From contig JBMHBP010000009.1 in assembly GCA_049890295.1 (NCBI GenBank), positions 62,001-126,000 on the forward strand: a stretch of DNA of 64,000 nucleotides, in the 5' to 3' direction. The translations under genes were made by a program, and so were the position numbers. Shown here in pieces: positions 51,592 to 59,934 of this stretch (positions within the stretch are counted from its first letter, which is position 1; every line of letters starts with the position of its first letter). This DNA is from GCA-2862585 sp049890295 (GTDB taxonomy: Bacteria; Bacteroidota; Bacteroidia; Flavobacteriales; UBA7312). The notes beneath the pieces were generated by a model. That model saw nothing but the letters and a program-made list of their open reading frames with translations, searched no databases and had not been told where the DNA came from.

Positions 51592-52323
51592 ATGAGAGCA
51601 TTATTTAAAAAGGAAATAAATACGTTTTTTAGTCATGCTAATGGCACAATAATAATCGTTACCTTTTTAGTAACCAATAGTTTATTGCTATGGCTAATTT
51701 CCAATGAGTATAATATCTTAGATTCAGGTTATGCTCAACTAAACGGTTTATTTTCACTATCGCCTCTACTTTTTATGGTATTTATACCTGCACTCTGCAT
51801 GCGTTTATTTTCTGAAGAAATCAATAATGGTACTATTGAAATCCTAAAAACACTTCCTATTTCGGATAATACACTAGTATTTTCAAAATATTTATCCGCT
51901 TTAGCTATAAGTTGGATAGCTATTTTACCCACAATAATTTATTACATCAGTATTTATCTTTTGTCTGAAGAGCTAGGAAATGTTGATTCAGCAGGTATTT
52001 TAGGGTCGTATATTGGTTTATTTCTACTATCAGCACTATTTGTAGCTATTGGGGTTTTTGCCTCTTCGTCTACAAAAAATCAAATTACTTCGTTCTTAGT
52101 AGCAATATTAATTATTTCAATGTTTTATTTTGGGTTTGATCTCATTGCTAATGAAATCCAAAATGGGTTTATTCAATTATGCATTTCCTATATTGGCATT
52201 GACTATCATTATACCGCACTTAGTAAAGGAGTTATTGATTTTAGAGATGTTGTATATTTTGTATCCTTATCATTAGTATTTATACAATTAACTATCTACA
52301 ATATTAATCGAAAGAGAAAATAA
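51592..52323 (+). CDS. gldF: Gliding motility ABC transporter permease GldF
   Basis: Membrane permease of the GldA-GldF-GldG ABC transporter needed for gliding in Flavobacterium johnsoniae. The 243 residues contain six transmembrane segments (about 17-35, 55-75, 100-125, 140-160, 168-190, 220-238). They carry the ABC2-type permease sequence FIPALCMRLFSEEINNGTIEILKTLPISDN (quoted in part: CMRLFSEEINNGTIEILKTL). It overlaps gldG by one base. The ATPase GldA is not in the window. Presence alone does not prove gliding. Confidence 0.9.
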   Translation: MRALFKKEINTFFSHANGTIIIVTFLVTNSLLLWLISNEYNILDSGYAQLNGLFSLSPLLFMVFIPALCMRLFSEEINNGTIEILKTLPISDNTLVFSKYLSALAISWIAILPTIIYYISIYLLSEELGNVDSAGILGSYIGLFLLSALFVAIGVFASSSTKNQITSFLVAILIISMFYFGFDLIANEIQNGFIQLCISYIGIDYHYTALSKGVIDFRDVVYFVSLSLVFIQLTIYNINRKRK

Positions 52324-54041
52324 TGAAATCTAACAGAAGACTAATATTGAATATTAGCATATTGGTTCTCATCAATGCAATTGCTTTTGTATTTCCTTTC
52401 AGATTGGATTTTACAGAAGAAAAAAAATACTCATTAAATGAAGCGTCAAAAGAAATAGTTGAATCAATTGATGATGTACTATACATTAAAGTATACTTAG
52501 ATGGTGACTTACCATCAGGATTTATAAGGCTAAAGCAAGCAACCAAAGAGCTGATTGATGAATTTAAAAATTATTCAAACTTTATTGAATATGAATTTAT
52601 AGACCCAAATGATTATACTAATGTTTCTGAAAGAAATAAACTTTATAAAGAGTTATCTGAAAATGGCTTAGAACCAACACAACTTCAGCTAAAAGAAAAA
52701 AGTGGAAGCCGTGAACAAATAATTTTTCCTGGAGCAATATTATATTATAAGGGAAGAAGTATCTCCTTAAATCTTTTAAAAAATCAACTTGGCACCAACC
52801 CTGAAAAAGTTTTAAATAATTCTATAGAAAATATAGAGTTTGAGTTAACCGTTGCCTTTTACAAGCTCTTATCAAATTATAAACCTAAAATTGCATTTTT
52901 AGAAGGACACAATGAATTAAACGAATTAGAAACGGCTGACATTTCTCATTCGCTGGGTAATATTAGAGAATCGCTTTCTGAGTTTTTTATTGTTGAACGT
53001 CTTAATATTAAAGAGTTTGAAGTAAATTCAAATGAAATGCCTTCTTTGGCAAATCAGTTAAAACGATTACAAACATATAAAGCATTAATAATAGCTAAGC
53101 CCATATTAAAATTTACCAAAGTTGATAAATTCTTGATTGACCAATATATTATGAATAATGGTAAGACCATTTGGTTCATAGATGGAGTAATTATGGATAT
53201 GGATAGCTTAAAAGGAAATCAAGCCTACTCGATGGCAATTCCTAATGATTTGAATCTTACTGATATGTTGTTTAATTATGGCGTAAGAGTAAACCATGAT
53301 ATAGTAATGGACTTTCAAGCCGATAACATTCCTATTGTTATAGGTTATCAAGGTGATGTTCCTCAACAACAGTTATTACCTTGGTTATATCATCCTATAT
53401 TTATTCCAAAAAACAATCATCCTATTGTAAAAAATCTAGATGGTATTAAAAGTTCATTTGTCAGTTCTTTGGACACTATTAATGTAAAAGGAATCAAGAA
53501 AACACCACTTTTATTTTCATCACCCTATTCAAAATTACCTAAAGCTCCCCATAGAGTGAGTATAAATATGTTACAACAACAAGCAGAAATTGAAAACTAC
53601 AATCATGGCAAAATACCAGTAGCGTATCTTTTAGAAGGTCAGTTTAAATCTATTTTTAAAGACAGAATTGTTCCGTCAAATGAAAATATATCACCTCTTG
53701 CCTTTAGTAAAGAAAATAAAATGATTGTATTTGGTGATGGCGACTTTATTAAAAATCATGTATCGTCAACTTCTCTGGCTTATCCCCTAGGTTATAATCA
53801 TTATTCTAAAACACAATATCAAGGCAATAAGCCTTTAATTGTGAACGCATTAAATTATTTATTAGGCAATGAAAAACTTATTAATGTTAGATCAAAAGAA
53901 ATATACCTAAGGCAACTTGATAAGTCAAAAATTAGTGAAGAAAAAGTGAAATGGCAATTAATCAACACAGTGCTGCCACTTTTACTTGTTAGTATTATGG
54001 TATTACTAATAAATTTACAACGTAAAAAATTGTATTCATGA
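52323..54041 (+). CDS. gldG: Gliding motility ABC transporter component GldG
   Basis: The 572-residue partner of GldF. It has an N-terminal transmembrane helix (about 8-26), a large extracytoplasmic domain of the ABC-type uncharacterised-transport/IFT family (about 30-545, with YSLNEASKEIVESIDDVLYIKVY and KPKIAFLEGHNEL), and a C-terminal transmembrane helix (about 547-565). FGDGDFIKNHVSSTSLAYPLGYN is the typical late segment. It overlaps gldF by one base and the next gene by four. Confidence 0.92.
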   Translation: MKSNRRLILNISILVLINAIAFVFPFRLDFTEEKKYSLNEASKEIVESIDDVLYIKVYLDGDLPSGFIRLKQATKELIDEFKNYSNFIEYEFIDPNDYTNVSERNKLYKELSENGLEPTQLQLKEKSGSREQIIFPGAILYYKGRSISLNLLKNQLGTNPEKVLNNSIENIEFELTVAFYKLLSNYKPKIAFLEGHNELNELETADISHSLGNIRESLSEFFIVERLNIKEFEVNSNEMPSLANQLKRLQTYKALIIAKPILKFTKVDKFLIDQYIMNNGKTIWFIDGVIMDMDSLKGNQAYSMAIPNDLNLTDMLFNYGVRVNHDIVMDFQADNIPIVIGYQGDVPQQQLLPWLYHPIFIPKNNHPIVKNLDGIKSSFVSSLDTINVKGIKKTPLLFSSPYSKLPKAPHRVSINMLQQQAEIENYNHGKIPVAYLLEGQFKSIFKDRIVPSNENISPLAFSKENKMIVFGDGDFIKNHVSSTSLAYPLGYNHYSKTQYQGNKPLIVNALNYLLGNEKLINVRSKEIYLRQLDKSKISEEKVKWQLINTVLPLLLVSIMVLLINLQRKKLYS

Positions 54042-55036
54042 AAAAAATACTTCTAATTTTATTATTAGGTGTCATTGTAGCTATTGGACTATTGTTCAAT
54101 GGCAATGATAATTCCAGTCAAGGTGATTTTAACAACTTTGCTATTAAAGATACCTCAATCATTACAAAAATATTTTTTGCTGATAAATTCGATAATACAG
54201 TCATCTTAACTAAAAAGAACAATAAATGGTTGGTAGATGGTAAATACCCTGTAAGAAAAGATGCTTTACGCTATTTAATGAATACCATCAGTGATATTAG
54301 AGTAAAACATCCTGTAAGTAACAGCCTTCATGATAAAATTGTAAAGAATCTTGCTACTTCTGCTGTAAAAGTTGAGTTTTACACCAATGATACTTTACAG
54401 GTTTATAAATCTTATTATGTCGGGGGCGAATCGAAAGACTTGATAGGCAGTTACATGCTCATGGAAAACTCCAATAGATCATACGTGGTATATATTCCTG
54501 GGTTTAATGGCTTTTTAGCACCGAGATACAATATAGACGGTTTCCTTATTAGTCAAGATTTGTGGCGAGATAGGAGGCTGTTCAATTACGATATTAGTAG
54601 TATGAAGTCTGTTGAGGTAATAAATCATGACGATAGCCTAAAGTCATTCACTATTTTTCGACAAAAAGATACTTACTCTATTTCAAGAAATAATACAGTC
54701 AAACCAATTTCACTGGAAAACGGAAATATTTATTTTAATCTTTTTAAGCAAGTGAATTGCGAAGGGTTTATGAATGATTTTTCTAAAAAAGATTCAATCA
54801 TAAACAGTAAACCCTATTACACAATTACAGTCACTGATACAGCTAACAGCAAGAAGACAATAACAACTTTTCATAAAGCTCCAGAACGAATAGAATATTT
54901 AGATAACAATGGAGAAAAATTAAAATATGATGTGGATAGAATGTATGCTCAGCTTAACGAAGATTTCTTACTTATTCAATTCTTTGTTTTTGATAAAATT
55001 CTTCTAAGATCACCTCAATTTAATGTTGAAAAGTAG
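54038..55036 (+). CDS. DUF4340-like membrane-anchored protein downstream of gldG
   Basis: A 332-residue protein with an N-terminal signal or anchor helix (residues 4-20). The body resembles DUF4340: ITKIFFADKFDNTVILTKKNNKWLVDGKYPVRKDALRYLMNTI (quoted in part: LTKKNNKWLVDGKYPVRKDA). DUF4340 genes commonly follow IFT-type ABC genes in other phyla. By analogy it may be a third extracytoplasmic part of the Gld ABC system. No direct evidence exists for this. It overlaps gldG by four bases, so it is surely co-translated, and ends 73 bases before dnaN. Confidence 0.8.
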   Translation: MKKILLILLLGVIVAIGLLFNGNDNSSQGDFNNFAIKDTSIITKIFFADKFDNTVILTKKNNKWLVDGKYPVRKDALRYLMNTISDIRVKHPVSNSLHDKIVKNLATSAVKVEFYTNDTLQVYKSYYVGGESKDLIGSYMLMENSNRSYVVYIPGFNGFLAPRYNIDGFLISQDLWRDRRLFNYDISSMKSVEVINHDDSLKSFTIFRQKDTYSISRNNTVKPISLENGNIYFNLFKQVNCEGFMNDFSKKDSIINSKPYYTITVTDTANSKKTITTFHKAPERIEYLDNNGEKLKYDVDRMYAQLNEDFLLIQFFVFDKILLRSPQFNVEK

Positions 55037-55071
55037 TTAATAATTTTAGCCTGTTCAAGAAGGTATTCTTA

Positions 55072-55079
55072 TATATTTG
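55072..55079 (+). promoter_or_regulatory. -7 box of dnaN
   Basis: TATATTTG, an exact TAnnTTTG match, 30 bases before the dnaN ATG; the predicted leader is about 25 nt. Confidence 0.6.
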
Positions 55080-55109
55080 TTGGTCTAATAATTTACACTA
55101 ATTCTTATT

Positions 55110-56231
55110 ATGAAATTTATAGTTTCTAGTGCTCAACTTCTTAAACAATTACAAAGTATCAGTGGTGTGTTAAATTCCACCAATACTTTGCCAATACTTG
55201 ATAATTTCTTGTTTGAAATAAGATCCAATACATTAAAAATTTCAGCCTCAGACCTTGAAACAACAATGAAAACTACCGTTTTAAATGCTGAAGCAGATGA
55301 AGACGGTAGCATTGCTATTCCTGCAAAGTTATTATTGGATACATTAAAAACATTTTCTGATCAACCCCTCACCTTTCTTATTGATAATTCTACTTTTGGA
55401 ATTGAGATAGGTTCTGAAAACGGTAAATTTAAGTTAGCTGGACAAAATGGTGAAGAATTTCCAAAGACTCCAAAAATGGAAGCTTCATCTAGCACTACCA
55501 TGAATGCAGATGTGCTCTCGTCAGCGATAAACAAAACGCTATTTGCAACAGGTAATGATGAACTTCGCCCCATAATGTCAGGTGTTTTTTGTGAATTATC
55601 GTCTGAAGGATGTACTTTCGTATCAACAGATGCTCACAAGTTAGTTAAATACAAAAGAAAAGATGCAAGTGCTGAAAATACAGTTTCATTCATTTTACCA
55701 AAAAAACCACTTACACTTCTCAAAAATACACTTTCAAACGGTTCAGAAGTATCTATCGAGTATAATCAAACAAATGCTTTTTTTAAATTTGATAACATAG
55801 AGTTAGTTTGTCGATTAATTGACGGTAAATACCCCAATTACGAAGCTGTAATCCCAAAAGAAAATCCAAATGTTCTTTCTATTGACAGAATAGAATTTTA
55901 TAATTCGATTCGTAGAGTAGGGATTTTTGCCAGTAAATCAACTCATCAAATTAGACTCAAAATAGCGGGTACTGAACTTCATATTTCTTCAGAAGATCTC
56001 GACTTTTCCAACGAAGCCTTCGAACGTTTAAGCTGTCAATATTCAGGAGAAGATATTGAAATAGGTTTTAATTCAAAGTTTTTATTAGAAATGTTGAATA
56101 ACCTTGATTCAGAACAGATTAACCTTGAAATGAGTGCTCCAAACAGAGCAGGTATAATTATACCTCAAGATGGTGTTTCTGAAAATGAAGATGTCTTAAT
56201 GCTTGTCATGCCAGTTATGCTTAATCAATAA
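55110..56231 (+). CDS. dnaN: DNA polymerase III subunit beta (sliding clamp)
   Basis: Ring-shaped processivity clamp of the replicase. The 373 residues carry three clamp folds, each about 120 residues. Conserved segments include STNTLPILDNFLFEI in fold 1, ELRPIMSGVFCELSSEGCTFVSTDAHKLV in fold 2 (quoted in part: ELRPIMSGVFCELSSEG), and the C-terminal SENEDVLMLVMPVMLNQ, the PMR-like end. It is not next to dnaA or recF here but follows the gld genes, an arrangement I recall from Flavobacteriia. Confidence 0.97.
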   Translation: MKFIVSSAQLLKQLQSISGVLNSTNTLPILDNFLFEIRSNTLKISASDLETTMKTTVLNAEADEDGSIAIPAKLLLDTLKTFSDQPLTFLIDNSTFGIEIGSENGKFKLAGQNGEEFPKTPKMEASSSTTMNADVLSSAINKTLFATGNDELRPIMSGVFCELSSEGCTFVSTDAHKLVKYKRKDASAENTVSFILPKKPLTLLKNTLSNGSEVSIEYNQTNAFFKFDNIELVCRLIDGKYPNYEAVIPKENPNVLSIDRIEFYNSIRRVGIFASKSTHQIRLKIAGTELHISSEDLDFSNEAFERLSCQYSGEDIEIGFNSKFLLEMLNNLDSEQINLEMSAPNRAGIIIPQDGVSENEDVLMLVMPVMLNQ

Positions 56232-56272
56232 TTCTTAGTTATATTAGCAAAAAAATAAATATCCAGACTATT

Positions 56273-57157
56273 ATGAAAAATACTCTTTTAATTTTGTTTG
56301 TAGCCATAAGCACGTCTCTTTTTGCACAGCATGAAAAAGGCAATTGGTTTTTTGGAGCTTCCAGTAGTAATATTAGCTTTAGCTCAAATACAAATTCAGA
56401 AAATAAAATTGATGTTACTTTCACTGGCTTCAATGATACGTTAGTTAATGAAACAGATAGCTTAAACTTAGGTTTTTTGTTTCCCTACACCTATCAGTTA
56501 AACCAAGACAAGCAAAGCGAGTTCAATATAAACTTTAGAACTGGTTATTTTATAGCTGACCAATTTATGTTTGGTTTAGGTTTTGGTTATGAAAGTGAAA
56601 CAAGCCTTTTTAAAACTAACGAAGACTCTAAACTTGCTAATGCAAGCTTGGCTGATAGTCTTATGAATGTATGGTTTACCAACTTGCCTAATGTTAACGA
56701 AAATGGTAATACCTATGAATACCATTACAATCAATTATACTATCTGTTGGCTGCTTCTGCAAATAATGATTTGACCCATTCTAGGTCAGTATTGAGTATT
56801 TCACCATTTGTTAGATATAATTTTAAACTTAGAAAAGGTAATTCGATATTTGTAGATGGTTCATATCATTATGCTATGGGCAAGGAAGAAATGAAAGATG
56901 CAATTAGCTCAGTAGCTACAAAAACAGATATTACTTCTGGAAGAATAAATTTAGGTGTTGGATATTGTGCTTTTTTAGCTGGTAATTTCAGTTTAGAGCC
57001 TCAATTCAATTATTACCTTTATAATATGACAACTAAAACTGTTGAAGATACACCTCATCCTATTTTGAGTGTAACTGATATGGGAGAGAAAACAACAGAA
57101 CAAATTATAAATGGTTCTGGATTTAATTTTTCTGTTGGCTTATCCTATTATTTTTAA
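56273..57157 (+). CDS. Outer-membrane beta-barrel protein
   Basis: A 294-residue exported protein with a signal peptide (MKNTLLILFVAISTSLFAQ). Amphipathic strands alternate through the length, ending in the aromatic C-terminus FNFSVGLSYYF. It begins after the signal with KGNWFFGASSSNISFSS and contains FMFGLGFGYESET and LSISPFVRYNFKLRKG, typical of small OmpA-like or PorV-like barrels. No periplasmic domain is seen and no substrate can be proposed. It is followed by a clear terminator. Confidence 0.85.
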   Translation: MKNTLLILFVAISTSLFAQHEKGNWFFGASSSNISFSSNTNSENKIDVTFTGFNDTLVNETDSLNLGFLFPYTYQLNQDKQSEFNINFRTGYFIADQFMFGLGFGYESETSLFKTNEDSKLANASLADSLMNVWFTNLPNVNENGNTYEYHYNQLYYLLAASANNDLTHSRSVLSISPFVRYNFKLRKGNSIFVDGSYHYAMGKEEMKDAISSVATKTDITSGRINLGVGYCAFLAGNFSLEPQFNYYLYNMTTKTVEDTPHPILSVTDMGEKTTEQIINGSGFNFSVGLSYYF

Positions 57158-57179
57158 ACGATTAAAAATATTATTACTT

Positions 57180-57210
57180 AAAAACCCTTAGCTTGTACTA
57201 GGGGTTTTTT
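57180..57210. terminator. Bidirectional terminator between the barrel and S1/P1-type genes
   Basis: Stem AAAAACCCTTAG / CTAGGGGTTTTT with one T-G pair and loop CTTGTA, flanked by A and T runs; the leftward stop codon starts at its right edge. Confidence 0.85.
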
Positions 57211-58096
57211 AGTTTACTTCCCATTTATTCATATCTGGCTGTCCAGCATCTACCCAGGCTGAAAACCAAACTGAGCCGATAGTTAGTACAGCGTTTCTCA
57301 TACGTTTTTCAACCATTCCTGATAATTTTTCGTGATATGCTATGGAGTATTCAACTGAATAGACCTTTTTATTTGAACTCGCTATTTCTTCAAAAGAAAA
57401 CTTTTTGTCAGTTGAAAATTGATTATTGAGCTCTTGTTCTAATAAGAGTACTGAATCTTTAGCATTATAACTATCTTCTATAATTTGCCACGCTATTTCT
57501 AGAACATCATCTATATATATAACATTCGGTAAAATAAAATTATAACTTTCAGAATATAACTCTGGCAATCTAGATTCCCAGAATGCGTGAATACCACTTT
57601 GATTACTGAGTTGACCATTATAGTTTAATGTAGTGTGTAATGGAACATGAGCATCAGCGATATAATGGCCTATGTCGGCTGCCAAATTTATAGACCGTTT
57701 GGCATTACCAAATTTAAGTGCATCCACTAATTTTTGGTATTGATTTTTGATATTCCAAGGTAAAATACCATATTTAAGTATTGTATCCTTAGAAAACTTA
57801 TTTACAGCTTCATACCACTGTTTTGGCATAACAACGAATGGAGAATCTATACTGTAAGCGTCAATATCAATGTAATGTTTAATAGCCTCTCCCTTATAGG
57901 CGTATCTTCTTTTATCAGCATTAACGGATTGTGACTCTAACAGCTCAATGTGATTGATAAAAAATTGATTCATACTTTGAGGTAATATGAAGACAGCCAT
58001 TTTATTAATCTTTTTATGGGCAAAAAACCCCCATGGATTTTGGAAGGATTTAGTAGAAATTAGCAAGAAAAGTGCTAATACAGTAAGTTTTTTCAT
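57209..58096 (-). CDS. Exported zinc-dependent phospholipase C / S1-P1 nuclease family protein
   Basis: A 295-residue protein with a signal peptide (residues 1 to about 19). Metal ligands of the S1/P1-PLC superfamily are visible: the mature N-terminus WGFFAHKKINKMAVFILP, then HYIDID, the dense IGHYIADAHVPLHTTLNY, and GIHAFWESRLPEL. Nuclease and phospholipase cannot be separated by sequence alone. Activity outside the cytoplasm on nucleic acids or phospholipids, perhaps to gather phosphate, is inferred. It is the last gene of the antiporter-gcvT-comB run. Confidence 0.88.
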   Translation of the reverse strand: MKKLTVLALFLLISTKSFQNPWGFFAHKKINKMAVFILPQSMNQFFINHIELLESQSVNADKRRYAYKGEAIKHYIDIDAYSIDSPFVVMPKQWYEAVNKFSKDTILKYGILPWNIKNQYQKLVDALKFGNAKRSINLAADIGHYIADAHVPLHTTLNYNGQLSNQSGIHAFWESRLPELYSESYNFILPNVIYIDDVLEIAWQIIEDSYNAKDSVLLLEQELNNQFSTDKKFSFEEIASSNKKVYSVEYSIAYHEKLSGMVEKRMRNAVLTIGSVWFSAWVDAGQPDMNKWEVN

Positions 58097-58100
58097 TTGA

Positions 58101-58823
58101 TTAAAGGGGTACTATTTCATCGTTTTTTAAAATTGGAATAATATTTGTTATATCTTGATTTAAACAATATTCAACATCACTTTCTATATTTAAATGAGCT
58201 AACCTATTTCTGTGCTGAGAGTGTTCTAAAAATTTAAACATATCAGACTTAGCTTTATCATATAATATAATCGATGTTTCGGTAGAATCGTAATTACTAT
58301 AAAAATTGTTTGTAGTAATTAATTTTTTAGCTAATGCACCGGCAAAAATGGTATCCTCTAAACAAAAGTCATTTCGCCAACCAGCACAAAGAATTATAAT
58401 ATCATTTCGCCTAGAATTTAAAAATGAAGCTAACACTTCAATATTTAAAAATGAACCTATTACTACTTCATGATCTAATTTAGCAATATTGATGGCTTTT
58501 GTTCCATTTGTAGTAGTTAAAACTAATTTTTTTCTATTGAAATCGGTTTTTAAATATTCTGTAGGTGAATTACCCATATCAAAACCACTAACGATTTTAC
58601 CATTTCGTTCAGCAGCTAGTAAATAATCTTTATTACCTTTATACTCAAGAGCCTCCTCTACAGTTGAAACTGGAGTTATTGAAGATACACCTAATTCCAA
58701 GGCCGTACATATTGCTGATGTAGCTCTTAGTACATCAACCACTACTACTATACTTTTTCTATCGGAATAAATGGGAAATAAACTTGGTGTTAAACACACC
58801 TTTATGTTATTTTTTTGACTCAT
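58101..58823 (-). CDS. comB: 2-phosphosulfolactate phosphatase
   Basis: Dephosphorylates 2-phosphosulfolactate to sulfolactate; known from methanogen coenzyme M synthesis and present in various bacteria that do not make coenzyme M. The 240 residues have the family's VVVDVLRATSAICTALELG, AAERNGKIVSGFDMGNSPTEY (quoted in part: ERNGKIVSGFDMGNSPTEY), VLTTTNGTKAI, and CAGWRNDFCLEDTIFAGAL. It starts one base after the gcvT stop. No comA, comC or sulfolactate pathway gene is in the window, so the true substrate is uncertain. Confidence 0.88.
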   Translation of the reverse strand: MSQKNNIKVCLTPSLFPIYSDRKSIVVVVDVLRATSAICTALELGVSSITPVSTVEEALEYKGNKDYLLAAERNGKIVSGFDMGNSPTEYLKTDFNRKKLVLTTTNGTKAINIAKLDHEVVIGSFLNIEVLASFLNSRRNDIIILCAGWRNDFCLEDTIFAGALAKKLITTNNFYSNYDSTETSIILYDKAKSDMFKFLEHSQHRNRLAHLNIESDVEYCLNQDITNIIPILKNDEIVPL

Positions 58824-58824
58824 C

Positions 58825-59907
58825 TTAGCTTTTATAAAAAGGTAATTTAACTACTTCTGCTTTAAGTGTTTTATTTCTTATTCGAATATAAATTTCACTA
58901 TGTAGAGAAGAAAATTCCTTTTGAACATAACCCATACCAATTGACAAGTTTAGTGATGGTGACATAGTTCCTGAAGTAACCTCTCCAATTTGATTACCAT
59001 TACTATCAACAATTATATAACCTTTTCGAGCAATTCCTTTTTCTTTCATTACAAAGCCAACTCGCTTTCTTTCTAATCCTTGTTCTTTTTGCAGTTTCAA
59101 GTAATCTGAATTATTAAAATCTGTTGTAAACTTTGTTATCCAACCTAATCCAGCCTCTAAAGGAGATGTAGAATCGTCAATATCATTTCCATACAAGCAA
59201 AAACCCATTTCTAAACGTAATGTATCTCTAGCTGCTAAGCCAGCTGGACGAATATCAATATCACCAGTATGTTTAAAGATTGTATCCCAAATTAATTTAA
59301 CATTTTCGTTTTTTATATAAACTTCAAAGCCGCCTGAGCCTGTATAACCAGTGGCAGAAATTATCACATCACTTACTCCACAAAAATCACCTAAAGAAAA
59401 AGTATAGTACTTCATATTAGATAGGTCAACACTTGTGTGTTGTTGAAGTAATGCTATTGCTTTAGGGCCTTGAATAGCCAATAATGAGTAGTCATCAGAA
59501 CAGTTTTTTAATTCTGCATTATTTGAATTAAACTTTGTAATCCATTGCCAATCTTTATCAATATTCGATGCATTCACTACTAACATATATTTTTCAGAAT
59601 GGAATCTATAAACTAAAAGATCGTCAACTATTCCACCTTGTAAATTTGGCATACAAGAATATTGTACTTGTCCGTCTGACATATTACTAATGTCGTTAGA
59701 TGTAATTTGTTGAATTAATGATGATGAAGCAGGCCCCTCGATAAAAAACTCTCCCATGTGAGAAACATCAAAAACCCCAACGCTTTTTCTTACTGTTTGA
59801 TGTTCAATTTTTAGCCCTTCATATTGCAAAGGCATATTATAGCCCGCAAAGGCTACCATTTTAGCACCTAATTCTATATGTGTTCGAGTTAAAGCAGTTG
59901 TTTTCAT
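58825..59907 (-). CDS. gcvT: Glycine cleavage system aminomethyltransferase (T protein)
   Basis: Transfers the methylene group of glycine from lipoylated GcvH to tetrahydrofolate and releases ammonia. The 360 residues include HIELGAKMVAFAGYNMPLQYEG, the catalytic Asp in GGIVDDLLVYRFH, ISATGYTGSGGFEVYI and LRLEMGFCLYGNDID. gcvH and gcvP are not nearby, which is usual in Flavobacteriia. It is preceded by the antiporter gene at 27 bases and followed by comB at one base. Confidence 0.97.
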   Translation of the reverse strand: MKTTALTRTHIELGAKMVAFAGYNMPLQYEGLKIEHQTVRKSVGVFDVSHMGEFFIEGPASSSLIQQITSNDISNMSDGQVQYSCMPNLQGGIVDDLLVYRFHSEKYMLVVNASNIDKDWQWITKFNSNNAELKNCSDDYSLLAIQGPKAIALLQQHTSVDLSNMKYYTFSLGDFCGVSDVIISATGYTGSGGFEVYIKNENVKLIWDTIFKHTGDIDIRPAGLAARDTLRLEMGFCLYGNDIDDSTSPLEAGLGWITKFTTDFNNSDYLKLQKEQGLERKRVGFVMKEKGIARKGYIIVDSNGNQIGEVTSGTMSPSLNLSIGMGYVQKEFSSLHSEIYIRIRNKTLKAEVVKLPFYKS

Positions 59908-59934
59908 ATGCTATTTTTTGGAAGGTAAATATAA

